A stretch of 34,182 bases of DNA, taken from contig CAJNOQ010001235.1 in the NCBI GenBank assembly GCA_905250885.1, forward strand, positions 1 through 34,182, read 5' to 3'. The position numbers and the translations under genes were made by a program. Under the pieces are notes generated by a model that was given only the letters and a program-made list of their open reading frames with translations, was not told the origin of the DNA and searched no databases. This DNA comes from Didymodactylos carnosus. Its lineage: Eukaryota > Rotifera > Eurotatoria > Philodinida > Philodinidae. Each line of letters starts with the position of its first letter. Position 1 is the stretch's first letter. Shown in pieces: positions 9,657 through 19,925 of this stretch.

Positions 9657-11097
9657 TAAGGGGGGACTTTACCCCCCTTATGATATATATTTTTTGATAC
9701 CATTTTGTAGAGCAAATGAAACTGCATATAATCTGAAGTTTTCTCAGCGGATGGACGTGTTTTAACAGAGTTAGGTCTCTCACAAGTTATATGCCTTTAT
9801 ACACCCCGTGTCGCTATAAAATTTCGGAAAATTTTCAGATACAAGTTTTAAACCTAATTTTGATATAGTTAAATAGAGTGACAAAAGTTATATCTACCAT
9901 AAAAAAATTTCGATTATAGAACGAGTATTCTCCGAGAAATACTGGTTTTCCTGTAAAGTACGTTTTTCACTATCTCAAAGTATTTTTTGGAAACCTTGAC
10001 TGAAATCTCAAAAGTACAGCACACTAAAATAAAAATCTGTTGTAACCAAAAGATGCGCCGTCAAATTCTGCGCATAGTGAGCGGAGCATTCATTTTGAAT
10101 AGATTTTTCAAACGAAAAACGAAGTTTCACACATGTTCGAAACAGGGAAAACGTTTTTTTTATAGCCAATGTTGTTTTTAGTACATTTTTTGTTTCAGGA
10201 TAATACATAGTTATATGTTATATAGCAGTCGATAGAGAATTTCATCAGCTACAAAACTATGTATAAAACTGTGAGACAATGTTATTGTATAGTATACTTT
10301 GGTGAATAAATAGCTGCTCCACTAGTATGCGGTTCAATGAATTATACACTGTACAAGTTTTTACGTAGGAACGAAATGAAGAATTTTGACCTTTGAAGTT
10401 GAAGGTCAAAGAAAAATTCATGTTAACATTGCATTATTTTTATTTAATAAAAACATTTTATTACACTTAATAAATTCGATAAATAAAAACATATCTCTCT
10501 CTCTACATATATATATATCATAACAATTATTTTATTTTTCGTCTAATCTCATCTCATATTCAGAATCAAAATAAAAAACTGAGTCAAATGATGTGTATTT
10601 CTTATCTTATCCAATTACTTTCATGTTTTTCGAAATTTTTGATTGATTTTCGAGTCGATTGCAGAATCAGCTCTACAAAGCAGTATATTCAAAAACTTTT
10701 AGAAAATAATTATATTGTTTAGAAAAAAATATGGTTATTTTATTTCGAAAGAAGCATCAGTTAACTAAACAGTTAACCATAATTAACCGGTCATTAAACT
10801 GATCCTATTCTTTTGATCTAAAGATAATATAAAGTTTTTGAATATACTATTTTTGAAGGACAGATTCGTGCGTTACAATTTTATATCATCAGAAATTTCT
10901 TATAAATAATATTGTCGTACTGTTCACTTTCAAAAATACAGGAACAGCAGAAGATTTTTTTTCCTCGGAAAAACAGGAAAGTCAATAAATTCTTTTAGAA
11001 TAAAATAAAAAAGTTTTAGGTTATATGCAGTTTCATTTGCTCTACAAACTAGTATCAAAAAATATATATCATAAGTGGGGGTAAAGTCCCCCTTTAA
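9656..11097. mobile_element. 1.43-kb TTAA-flanked TIR element, non-autonomous
   Basis: TTAA at 9656-9659 and 11094-11097 flanks an element (9660-11093) with terminal inverted repeats of about 70 bp. The left begins GGGGGGACTTTACCCCCCTT and the right end is the complement of AGGGGGACTTTACCCCCACTT. Both then continue with ATGATATATATTTTTTGATA and TTTGTAGAGCAAATGAAACT-like sequence. A TTAA target is characteristic of piggyBac-like transposons. The interior has no transposase: the only frames (9987-10181 plus, 10008-10208 minus) overlap each other and look non-coding. It contains internal hairpins, for example 10390-10425 (TTTTGACCTTTGAAG/AAGGTCAAAG) and 10683-10703 paired with 10830-10850 (TATATTCAAAAACTTT/AAAGTTTTTGAATATA). 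Confidence 0.85.
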
Positions 11098-11109
11098 GTT
11101 GACGAAAAC

Positions 11110-11288
11110 ACCTGTGGCTAGAGGCTGACAGGGCCGGATTTTTGAAATTTTGTTTTATCAGATTAATGGTTAGCGTCAAAAGTCCAAAGTTCGAAAAAGT
11201 CGCATTAACTTTGGCGAAGATGTTTTTCTAATCACAAATCTAGACCGAATATAAAAAATCAGACTCTGTCAGCATCTAGCCACATGTG
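11110..11288. repeat. Short inverted repeat element
   Basis: 11110-11147 (CACCTGTGGCTAGAGGCTGA ...) and 11252-11288 (... TCAGCATCTAGCCACATGTG) are inverted copies of about 37 bp with a few mismatches, enclosing about 105 bp of non-coding DNA. This is MITE-like. It lies immediately outside the right end of the TTAA element. A second small stem, TTAACACCA/TGGTGTTAA, follows at 11333-11359. Confidence 0.65.
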
Positions 11289-11359
11289 TCAGCTCCGATT
11301 TAAGACCTTCCCGAGCTCTCTACGATCTTTCGTTAACACCAGCTACGAAATGGTGTTAA

Positions 11360-11711
11360 AGTGAAAGTCACTTTTGAGGTATAGTGGCGCCAGTATCTGA
11401 TGGTTTTTGGGGCTAGCGAAACTCGCGTAACTCTCGATCGGAATATCATTCAGAGCTGTTAGATATCTCATTTTGATCAGAAAAATAATTGCTCTACTTT
11501 CTGGTGTTATTGAAAGCAATTTTTAATTTGCTTTTCAATCGAAAAGTAAAACTTTTTCAAAAAGTCAGCTTTTCAAGGTTTTCAGAAAACTCCATACCCC
11601 TTGGATGAGGCCCAAATAACATTGGATTCTGATAGTTGATACTGTGGGCTGTCTGATGATGTGTTTATCTCAGCATGTACTATTTATAAAAAAATTATAT
11701 TTCTGACGAAC
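11360..11711. other. Gene-free stretch
   Basis: No supported gene. The DNA is AT-rich with no recognised element boundary. Confidence 0.45.
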
Positions 11712-11856
11712 GGGGGGGGGGGGGGGGCATTAAATCGGTGGCAGGCAGCGGCACAACCAAGGGGCAAAATAAAAAAAATAAAGGAAGGGAATGTCCCCGA
11801 AAGCCATAAGGGGCACATTTTATAAAGTAGTAGCGCNNNNNNNNNNAGGGGGGGGG
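11712..11856. other. G-homopolymers around an assembly gap
   Basis: A run of 16 G (11712-11727) and a run of 9 G (11848-11856) flank ten Ns at 11837-11846. The gap is an assembly artefact of unknown true length. The G runs could be real or collapsed, so order and orientation across the gap should not be trusted. Confidence 0.9.
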
Positions 11857-12539
11857 CTTAACTAGCTTGCAAGGACGCTCTCAAGACAAGGTCATAATTC
11901 AACTAATCTATGAACTCTAAGTTCACCTAATGCCATACTCTCACAATTTCTAACTGATCTTCTCATATCAATCTTCGAAGTAGTCAGTTCTCTTCTTTTA
12001 TTGTTCGCACATGCGGACTAAATACCAATTGATATGTACGTTACGAATAACAGAAAAAAGACGTTTTCTTGACTGTATGTGAGGGCGAATGAAAAGATTT
12101 ATCCAGTTTTGAGAGACTGAATTATAAAAGAAAACAACATTAAAGGAACGCAAGGAATATCGAACACTAAGTGAAGTACTTTTTCCCTATACTAATGATT
12201 TTATTTGAAACGAAAAGTTTTCAGTGCAGCCTTCTTCCTATTAAAACCAGCTTACATCAAGGATTATGCACCACCTTCTTGTCCAATTTTCGGTTTGTCG
12301 GTCGAAGAACGGTTTAGAACAAGATGCGAGAATCCGTCCATGACACACAAAAAGTATTTTATAAAATAAAGGATGAAGGAACAAAATTGTGGGTTTTAAC
12401 AATCAGGATAAGCATAAAATGAGTTGTAGGCATCACAATTCGTTTTTGCTTCTTTGCTTCAATTAATAATCAGTTTTGATTATTTGATGTATCTAGAGAC
12501 TCAAATCATACACGCAATAACGGTTTAATCAATAGTTTG
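11857..12539. other. Gene-free stretch
   Basis: Nothing supported here: no long frame, no repeat partner elsewhere in the window. Confidence 0.45.
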
Positions 12540-12544
12540 CTTTC

Positions 12545-12640
12545 TTTCACTCACCACCAGGTGTCAATTTCTCACTTACTGGGACAAATTATAGTTATAA
12601 AAGTAAGAGAAAGGCCATTGTATCTTAAGTGAAAAAAAAT
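12545..12640 (+). repeat. Inverted copy of the 13930-14030 promoter region
   Basis: CTTTCACTCACCACCAG, GTCAATTTCTCACTT and ATAGTTATAAAAGTAAGAGA occur here in the plus orientation and at 13930-14030 in the minus orientation, just upstream of the start codon at 13929. The similarity stops right where the start codon would be. No coding sequence follows this copy. The pair brackets the gene 13024-13929 like terminal inverted repeats. Confidence 0.8.
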
Positions 12641-13023
12641 TTAAACGCACCGTATGACGGATAGTAATCGGGCCAAGCAGCTCAGGGCACTATCAATTGA
12701 AACTTTTACAAGTTTTGAGTTCATTTTCCAGTCGATCCGTCGGTTTTCTACTGTATCCGTTCATAGTCATCATAGTAATTCATAGTAATGCAATAGGTCT
12801 GCAAAATTTGAAGAATCAGTATTAGTTGCTATTTTATGAAAATTTTTATTACTGACAAATGATTTACCAAATAAATTTTTGAGAGCAAAACACTTATGTA
12901 CTTCGAGATGAGAAGCTACAACTGTACCAGAAAATTTGTTATTTCAATTTAGAATTAGAATACCCATTGCGGATGACAACAGAATAGTATCAGCATTAAA
13001 ATCTCATTATTTAATTAAAACAA

Positions 13024-13929
13024 TCATTTTTGTTCGATTAGTCTAATTTTCAAAATTCTTCTGACTCCAGTCGGTCCGCTTAGTCTACTATCTGCATTAT
13101 CACTATCATCAGGATAGTTGACTGGTTGTTGTTGTTTTCTTATCAGCGTTTTAATGCTTGAAACAAAAAATTTGGTCAATGGCAAGATCAACACATATTC
13201 GTGGTTGTCATCTGAATTTTTCTCATAAATATTCTGTTTTTTAACAAACAATCCTGTACGATTTTGTCGAATTTCATATTCGAATACCACTGAACTTGTA
13301 CTGGGGCCTAATTTATCTGACAAACATGCCAGATACTCTTCATCTTTGTAATTGACATTTGCATACAAAAAGATTTTGCTCATTACATTCATACCCACCA
13401 CATAATCATTTAACTCTTCTCGCGTCATTGATGTTGAACGGTACGCTCGTTTGCCCTCGGGATACCATTTGGACGTAATTTCAAATGTTTGCCGAAGACG
13501 AATCTGTTTCTCGGTGGTTCGATCGGTTGAGCATCGATTCGGTACGGCATGATGTTCGATCAACAGTTTGACAATATCGTAGTTTCGATGTAATATGGCC
13601 GTGTGTAATGCAGTACCCATATCGTTGGCCTCAAAAAAGTTGATAGGATCTTCGGTTACAGCGGATGTGTCCGGCCGATTAGGAATACCGACTGATGACC
13701 GACGCCTAATGTCGTTCACTTTCATTTCAACTTGAACGGTTGATAAGTATTCCTCGACCTGATTAAGACGATTATATGCGCATGCTTGGTAGAATTCGCT
13801 AGTATCGTGTACCGTGTTAGCATCAACCAGTTGTTTTGACATTAAATCATAAATAGGATCATACATGTCCCGTGGCGTAGTGACATGTTCATCAATGGCA
13901 CCTGCAGGTTTTTGTACAATATTCCCCAT
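13024..13929 (-). CDS. Ankyrin-like plus ADP-ribosyltransferase-like protein (degenerate active site)
   Basis: Single-exon frame of 301 residues. The start ATG at 13929 (MGNIVQKP) is preceded by an in-register TATAAAAG (13961-13970). Residues about 45-65 (SEFYQACAYNRLNQVEEYL) and 105-135 (MGTALHTAILHRNYDIVKLLIEHHA) look like ankyrin repeats. From about residue 160 the pattern follows animal arginine-type ADP-ribosyltransferases: a YR (KRAYRSTSMTREEL, where the family has vYRG), then a beta-strand VVFEYEIRQNR, then EYVLILPLTKFFVSSIK, where the family has ExEVLxPPxxxFxV. The expected catalytic Glu next to VL is replaced by Tyr, and the STS motif is not recognisable (KIFLYANVN). The fold may therefore be kept but NAD-dependent catalysis is doubtful. 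Gly2 could allow N-myristoylation, but residue 6 is Gln, not the preferred Ser/Thr. Rotifer genomes are known to carry expanded ART-type families. The coding frame is confident; the family assignment is moderate. Confidence 0.65.
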   Translation of the reverse strand: MGNIVQKPAGAIDEHVTTPRDMYDPIYDLMSKQLVDANTVHDTSEFYQACAYNRLNQVEEYLSTVQVEMKVNDIRRRSSVGIPNRPDTSAVTEDPINFFEANDMGTALHTAILHRNYDIVKLLIEHHAVPNRCSTDRTTEKQIRLRQTFEITSKWYPEGKRAYRSTSMTREELNDYVVGMNVMSKIFLYANVNYKDEEYLACLSDKLGPSTSSVVFEYEIRQNRTGLFVKKQNIYEKNSDDNHEYVLILPLTKFFVSSIKTLIRKQQQPVNYPDDSDNADSRLSGPTGVRRILKIRLIEQK

Positions 13930-14030
13930 TTTTTCATTTAAAGTATAATGGCGTTTCTCTTACTTTTATAACTATACTCTTAGTCTGCAAGTGAGAAATT
14001 GACATCTGGTGGTGAGTGAAAGAACTATTA
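13930..14030 (-). promoter_or_regulatory. Putative promoter / 5' leader of the 13024-13929 gene
   Basis: On the minus strand a TATAAAAG box lies about 32-41 bp before the ATG, preceded by the CTTTCACTCACCACCAG block. The whole block is conserved in an inverted copy at 12545-12640, including the TATA-like word. Confidence 0.5.
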
Positions 14031-14040
14031 GTTCTTCCAC

Positions 14041-14077
14041 TGTTTGATCAATAGTTTTAAAAACTATTGATCAAACA
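14041..14077. repeat. 37-bp near-perfect palindrome
   Basis: TGTTTGATCAATAGTTTT is followed by one central base and its exact complement ending TGATCAAACA. It is adjacent to the promoter block of the ankyrin/ART-like gene. A TTTAATCAATAGTTTG half-site is found beside the inverted promoter copy at about 12526. Confidence 0.85.
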
Positions 14078-15756
14078 GTTATGGGGTGCAGAGCATAGGA
14101 CTTCGGTAAAGAACGCTTTTACCTACCAATCATGAATGTTTTTAGAGCTGCGAGGTGTTCTACGCTTATTAGCTGTCGTATTTCAGGCCACTTCACTAGA
14201 TTGGTTATTAGAACAGCATATTCAAATAAAATTCTGTGAATAAAAGTAGTCTGAAACCTTGGTTGTTACCTCTGTAAGACTTCTACTATTCGTTGATCTT
14301 TCTACTCACTATTTCTGTGGTCACCACAGTAGACTTTTAAATTCTACTCTTTTCTCTTAATGTTCGATTTTCATTATTACAAATTAAAAAAAACACATCG
14401 GGAAGGTTAAGTTATCTATTTGTGAAAATATGTTATTTTAGACAGCTGTACTCAATTTGAATAAAATTAGCGGAAGTAGTTTCATCTTTCTGCCAGTAAG
14501 AGAATTACAGAGAACATCTAGGAGGATTTAAGGATGTTCTCTGTATGGGATATTGGAGTTTCATTAAATAAAGTATTTTCTCATGTTAGTGTCAAATACT
14601 ATAATGAAAGTTGAAAATTTGATGAATTAAATGTATGCTATTTGTCCTATTTTTACTGCCTGTTTTTACAGTATCGATCTTGTCCTGAATGATTTATGGG
14701 CATCAATGTGATCTCACACGTTTCAGGGTTTTCTTGGTGGAAAACATGCTGCAGAGCTCGGGTTTAGCAGTAAAATAACTGTTTTTTGTGAGGAAACGGA
14801 ATGAAAAGAGGATCATGCCGAGATGCGATATGGTATTGTTTCGTGGTTGAAATAGGTTTAATCAGGTTGTTTAACGGCTATATATATATGACATTAACTA
14901 TGTTTGCGTTTTTTACCATCTGGTTTTTTATAGCCATTTCTTATGGCTATAAATACGATTTCCGCTTGATGTCCACGGTCTCTTAGTACTACTGGTGGCC
15001 GATGTCAATCAATTTACTTTCTTTACATCTGTAAATCTCTCGATACCACCGTCTGCTTCTGCATTCAAGATTAAGATAACCATGGAATGTTTTCATTCCG
15101 ATGGAAGAAACTGACAAAACGATTCTTTCTATAGTTCGATCAATACTTCATAATTTTGCTTAAAAAGAAAATACATCATTAAAACATAAAATGTTGCCTC
15201 TTGCTTCGCTCCGGAGCTGCATATGTCTTGTATGAATACAGCATACTTGAGAGTAGTATTGAGAACAATAGCTATTAGGGCATGCATTTCAATAAAAATA
15301 AGTTGAGGTTGATAGCAACTATAGTATCATATATAATACTCTGAAGCCCCATGACTATTTGTACACTAACGAAATTCAATCTTTACTAGGCTTAAGAATA
15401 AGTATATATTTATTATCGATATTAGACAATCGGAAGCGATATTTTCCGTAGAATATCTTTCACTGTTGTAAAATGATATAAATAAAGTCAGGATGATATC
15501 TTAAAACTTTCTAGACGACCTGTAAATCCGTCTGTATGTATTTATTTGGGGTTATTATTTTTATCTCAGCATTATACATTATTTTTCTGTCAAGAATATT
15601 TATCCATTCGATTCTTAAAAAGATATCAGTGAACCACTCACGTTTAAGCATCCCATATTTCTTCCATTATTTCATCTAACATTCAACTAGACATAATCAT
15701 GATGTATTAACGGCATCGTTACTTGCTTTTGGTACTTTAATGTTGTAGGAAGCGCT
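14078..15756. other. Gene-free stretch with one perfect hairpin
   Basis: No supported gene. At 14507-14544 a 12-bp perfect stem (ACAGAGAACATC/GATGTTCTCTGT) encloses a 14-nt loop. The frame at 14801-14986 has no domain-like composition. Confidence 0.5.
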
Positions 15757-15807
15757 TAGGGCTCGCTGATCGGCATCGAACGATTCGCTACCGATTAGCG
15801 AGCCCTA
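15757..15807. repeat. Hairpin, 17-bp stem
   Basis: TAGGGCTCGCTGATCGG (15757-15773) pairs with CCGATTAGCGAGCCCTA (15791-15807) with a single mismatch and a 17-nt loop. It is GC-richer than its surroundings. A related word (TCGCTAGCGAGCCCG) is inserted at about 17525, in the right arm of the inverted repeat 16258-17605. Confidence 0.75.
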
Positions 15808-15914
15808 GCTTGGGAATGTTGCATGTCTAGTCTGGACTAAAGACAAACGGGATGAAATTTAAGTTCTTGGAGGAAGTAACCAGTGAGAAAATAGGCTATA
15901 ACTAAAGTACAATG

Positions 15915-16312
15915 CAGGGCTGGGCAACTCCAACTCCGGAGTTGAGGATTTTTTTAGTGGAGTTGGAGTTGAGATTTTAGGAGGTTGTAATTGGGTTTTT
16001 AAATTTTTATTCTCAACTCCGTTCTGCATTTTTGGAAATATTCAATGGTTGTAAAACTGATCTTTTAAACGATTGGCTGGCTGTATTCACGGGTGAATTA
16101 GGAAGTTCTTTGCGCTTTCCAACCGGAAAAAGCTCAAAAAACGTCCAAAATCCTGCTTAAAACCGAAAAATCTTCCTTACAAAATTGAAGCAACCGGAGT
16201 TGAGATTTTTGTTGACGGAGTTGGAGTTAGAGTTGAAAAAGTTTGAGCAGAGTTGAATCGAAAATTTGAAAACGGAGTTGGAGTTGAAAGTCAACGGAGC
16301 TGCCTAGCCCTG
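15915..16312. mobile_element. hAT-type MITE, GAGTTGGAGTTG-rich, 8-bp target duplication
   Basis: The 398-bp element starts CAGGGCTGGGCAACTCCAAC and ends with the complement of CAGGGCTAGGCAGCTCCG. GTACAATG is duplicated exactly at both sides (15907-15914 and 16313-16320). The interior is rich in GGAGTTGGAGTTGA repeats near both ends. CAGGGCTGGGCA-type termini with 8-bp duplications are typical of animal hAT elements. No transposase is present. Confidence 0.9.
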
Positions 16313-17605
16313 GTACAATGTGAGCGAATGTCTATTCTACGGGTTCGATACCAAAGGTTTTAAAAAATAGTTTGTCAAAGCTAAGAACATGAGAGCGAAA
16401 AAATACTTGATAGAAATCTCTGTAAAACAGAAAAAATGGTGAAGATTAAACCAAATGAAGGAAGGAGCAACCATAGTTAGTTTACGCCGTAGCCGTAGGT
16501 AGTCACATAAAGAAAAGTTTGAGTTAGAGCAAATTACCTGCCGGTGTTAAATCATCAATTTGTGAATAACACTCGTTTCACTTTAATACCCATGTTTATT
16601 CAATACGGGTCTAAGTTCTAGATGATATGACTTTAATGTGTACAAAATCTCAGTTTGCCACTAGCTAAAAGGTAAAACATAAACAGGTTAGAGGAAGCAG
16701 GATCTGTCATATGAATAGAAAGAAATTGCTGAAGCAAGTGAGTAAATTTTGAATGAAATGTTTTTATGACTGAATTCATCGTTAGAACATCATAAATCTA
16801 AAACTAATCTCTTATCAAAAAGAATACAAATCAAAAAAGACTTTGAAAACATGCTGTAAGTGTACTGATAATTTTACGCAAAACCAGAAAACCAAAAATC
16901 AGACATAGCTCCTATCTAGAACCTTTCCAACTCATAAGCATCATACTGCAACGGATACCGGTCATGCTCGCTCTATCACCGAACATGTTCCTAGTGTTGC
17001 CTAGAAACTTGATGCGATCGCACGCGTTCGGACAAAGATTACAAATACGATAGTTTATATTTTTGGATTCGGAGATATCGGCGAGTGCTCTGTTGAGGGA
17101 CTGTTAAGACAAAATAGCATAAACCTTAGAAAGATATATTCCAATTAGAGCTTCAACTTTCTGTCTACTTTATTTGCACAGTGACGAAAAGCATTTTTGC
17201 ATGAAAATAAACTAGATCAATCTGCTGCCGAGACCACATTAGTAAAAGTATGCTTTAGTTAGAGAGCAAATAAGATATAATGGCAACTAAAGGTACTTTC
17301 AACTTCCTGAAATAAAACAAACATAAAATTGCTGCTCTAACTCAAACTTTTCTTTATGTGACTACCTACGGCTACGGCGTAAACTAGCTATGGTTGCTCC
17401 TTCCTTCATTTGGTTTAATCTTCACCATTTTTTCTGTTTTACAGAGATTTCTATCAAGTATTTTTTCGCTCTCATGTTCTCAGCTTTGACAAACTATTTT
17501 TTAAAACCTTTGGTATCGAACTTGTTCGCTAGCGAGCCCGTAGAATACACATTCGCTCACATTGTACCAGGGCTAGGCAACTCCGTTTTCAAATTTCCGA
17601 TCCAA
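16258..17605. repeat. Large inverted repeat (about 280-bp arms)
   Basis: 16258-16533 (through ATTCTACGGG, AAATGGTGAAGATTAAACC and CGCCGTAGCCGTAGG) is matched in reverse at 17333-17605. The left arm includes the right end of the hAT MITE with its GTACAATG duplication, and the same end is present in the right arm. The inversion-duplication therefore happened after the MITE inserted. The right arm lacks about 25 bp of the MITE and has a short insertion near 17525. About 800 bp of non-coding DNA separates the arms. Confidence 0.85.
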
Positions 17606-17946
17606 CTGCGCACACAAGACGAACAAAATAATCAATTTCAATGATAAGCTGGGCGCCATGCGGCAAACTGAAGAACGAATTCCAAACTGAACTAGCGTTC
17701 TTAACTGAGAAAATGTAGGATATATGTATCTTAGCCAAGTACTAAAACCGTAACACTGGCTTCAAAAATGATCTACCAGGATCCGATGTTAGTTGTCCAT
17801 AGATGTCATATTCCGGAACGAAATCACGGTACAGTATGAAATGATGTGTTGGATCAGTGAAGAGAAAAAAGTTCGCCACTCATGAGAATGTCTTATATAC
17901 TTTTTCTTTTGCGCATATTTGCAAAGCACGCATGGACGAACGTCAG

Positions 17947-18076
17947 CAGCTAGCACCTCACAACCATATCTTCAATTTTTTGGAATATCGTTAGTTTTAA
18001 ACAAAATATGATATTATTGTTTTTTGAGATTTAAAGTTGAGCTGTTAGCATCATTATGATTGTGAGGCGCTAGCTG
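17947..18076. repeat. 21-bp inverted repeat, about 88-nt spacer
   Basis: CAGCTAGCACCTCACAACCAT (17947-17967) and its inverted counterpart at 18056-18076 match at 19 of 21 positions. No target duplication was seen. It could be the end of a small foldback element. Confidence 0.6.
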
Positions 18077-18294
18077 TCGATGCAGATTGACAATTTTGCA
18101 TATTTTTTTTGATTGAATTGTTGATTATTATTATTCGTCCTTTAACTGTAGTTACTAGTTTAGCTACGAATATAAGCTCGAAGATCTCACTGAATGCCAA
18201 GAATAAAATAACACTAACATTTAACACTAACAGTTACTGTGAGGAATGATTAATTGGTACTTGACTTGATCATACAAGAGATAATTTCGAAAAG

Positions 18295-18660
18295 ATGAAA
18301 CTTGAGGTGAGAATTCAAAATACGAGAAACGAGTTGAAAAAAATAGGCAAGGATGATGCAAAAGAAGCGGGTCTCTCAGCGATTGCAGATAAGATGCATC
18401 AAGAAGATGTTAAAGCGGAAGAGCATCGTCAGCGATATATTCAAGAATGCGCCGAAATGGAAGGGGCAAATGCAGCTCGTAATCAACAGCAAATGCGAGA
18501 ATGAGAGATTCGACAAGCGATAGATTCTGGGCGAGCACTGACAGAAGCTTTGACCCGGCAAAACGAAACTGAAGAGTTTCAACAGATCCTGCTCAAACAA
18601 GTTTCAAAAGATTTGAAGTTGGCAGAAATGTCAGACGAAGATGGATTGTGGCAGAGTTGA
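18295..18660 (+). pseudogene. Unidentified coiled-coil protein with an in-frame stop
   Basis: A continuous frame of 122 codons is interrupted once, by TGA at 18502-18504, and resumes without a frame change to the TGA at 18658-18660. Composition is strikingly helical and charged on both sides of the stop: KADVKAEEHRQRY-like heptads, RNQQQMRE, then EIRQAIDSGRALTEALTRQ, EEFQQILLKQVSKDLKLAEM and SDEDGLWQS. The equal character of the two halves argues that one protein was broken by a point mutation (for example CGA or GGA to TGA), though readthrough or a sequencing error is possible. I do not recognise the family. It lies 265 bp upstream of another damaged frame on the same strand. Confidence 0.55.
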
Positions 18661-18925
18661 AGTCTATTTCTAACTAAAAGTTTTTAAAGAAACCAGGCAA
18701 CGTTGAAAATATCTACTATATGCCATCTTGTAGAGAAATATTTGCTCTACAAACTGCTGATTTCAAAGAATTTCACAGTTCGTTGTTGCAAATACAAACC
18801 ATTTTTTGACAAATATGAAGAAAAACTGTTGCATGCCGAGTAACGGGTAATTGCAGCATTTCCAGATATTTTGGTAAGTAGAGAATATACTGATTTAAAA
18901 GTGTTCAAGAAATAGTATCAGATCT

Positions 18926-19553
18926 ATGGCATCCGGTCAGGGTGAAACACTAGTGAATCTTTCGGATTTAGATACGATGCTTGAAGGAGCACACCGTCGA
19001 AAATCAACATTAGAGGCTGATAGTGCGATGGTCCGTTATCTGATAGAGATGTACCGTTGGTGTGATCAACAGAAATTGCCATACCAGGAAAAAATTCGAA
19101 TTTTGTCATTGTTACCTGAAGCTGCACATGCAATACAATACAGGGAAGTTTGGTTGTACTTGGCATGCTGTGAACCTAGCGAAAGATTTACGGCTGTCCA
19201 TAACTACACTGTTGCATTTAGAACCCAAAATACGCGTCATACGCTCACGTATCACGTCAACGTTAACGGAACACTTTATTACTTGGCTGATAGAAACTGA
19301 AATGTTGGTATCTATACCGTGGGGACATGAAGAACTTGAACTAGACTGCAGTGAAATTCTTACCATCCCGAAACAAGCTCTTCAAGCAAAAAGAACTCAT
19401 GTTATTGTTCAATACAAATGGCATTATGAAAAATTGAAGTTCACGCCGCTGAGTGATCGAAAATTATTTTATATTCTTGAAAATCTGAACGCATCCGAAG
19501 AAAAAGCTTTATCTAGTTTAGGCGATTTTGCTGCAGCAGCACGAGATGCCTGA
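18926..19553 (+). pseudogene. Unidentified protein with a single frameshift
   Basis: From the ATG at 18926 the first frame reads as a plausible globular helical protein (MASGQGETLVNLSDLDTMLE, RYLIEMYRWCDQQKLPY, KIRILSLLPEAAHA, REVWLYLACCEPS). It stops making sense near 19175-19190. The +1 frame then continues as LRLSITTLLHLEPKIRV, ITSTLTEHFITWLIETEM, SIPWGHEELELDCSEILTI and ends ALSSLGDFAAAARDA at the stop ending 19553. Together they would give about 208 residues. No GT-AG intron explains the shift, so a one-base insertion (or sequencing error, or programmed shift) is the simplest explanation. The family is not recognised. A polyadenylation-like AATAAA occurs at about 19672. With the damaged coiled-coil frame just upstream it may form a two-gene remnant of one element. 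Confidence 0.5.
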
Positions 19554-19925
19554 GAAAAATCAGAATTTATTGTCAGTGTGCTTTTTCCTTTATAATTTTT
19601 TTCGCGTCAGTCTAGATTTGTACAGTGCTACACATCAGATTTGTTATACACTTTTCTTTTTTTCATTAGTTCAATAAAGTACATTTTCATGCACTCGGTT
19701 TTCTCGATTATCGTCAGCCGTGGCAGAAGAGCACGGGGCTTCTTAACCACTACGGAATATGACAGACAGCTGGAAATCTTGACCATGGATTTTTAGTTCA
19801 TTCGACTCGTGAAAAAATCTTTTGTGTTCTTGGTTGCGGAATCTATTTTGTCCGTAAAACTGCAGATTTTTGACACGCTTCTGTAAAACGCTATTCATGG
19901 ATGCATTATTCAAACTAGTTTGACC

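Noticed and set aside
9987..10208. Possible transposase remnant inside the TTAA element
   Set aside because: The two frames are short, on opposite strands over the same bases, and lack any DDE-type motif.
11712..11856. G-runs as possible G-quadruplex or telomere-like signal
   Set aside because: Single homopolymers next to an N gap are more likely assembly or sequencing artefacts. No repeated TTAGGG-type unit is present.
16320..16370. GGGTTCGATACC, resembling a tRNA T-loop
   Set aside because: No acceptor, D or anticodon stem can be formed around it. It also recurs in the inverted repeat arm with changes.
17390..17644. 84-codon plus-strand frame
   Set aside because: It lies in the right arm of the 16258-17605 inverted repeat, and the left arm does not keep it open. 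It is a by-product of the repeat.
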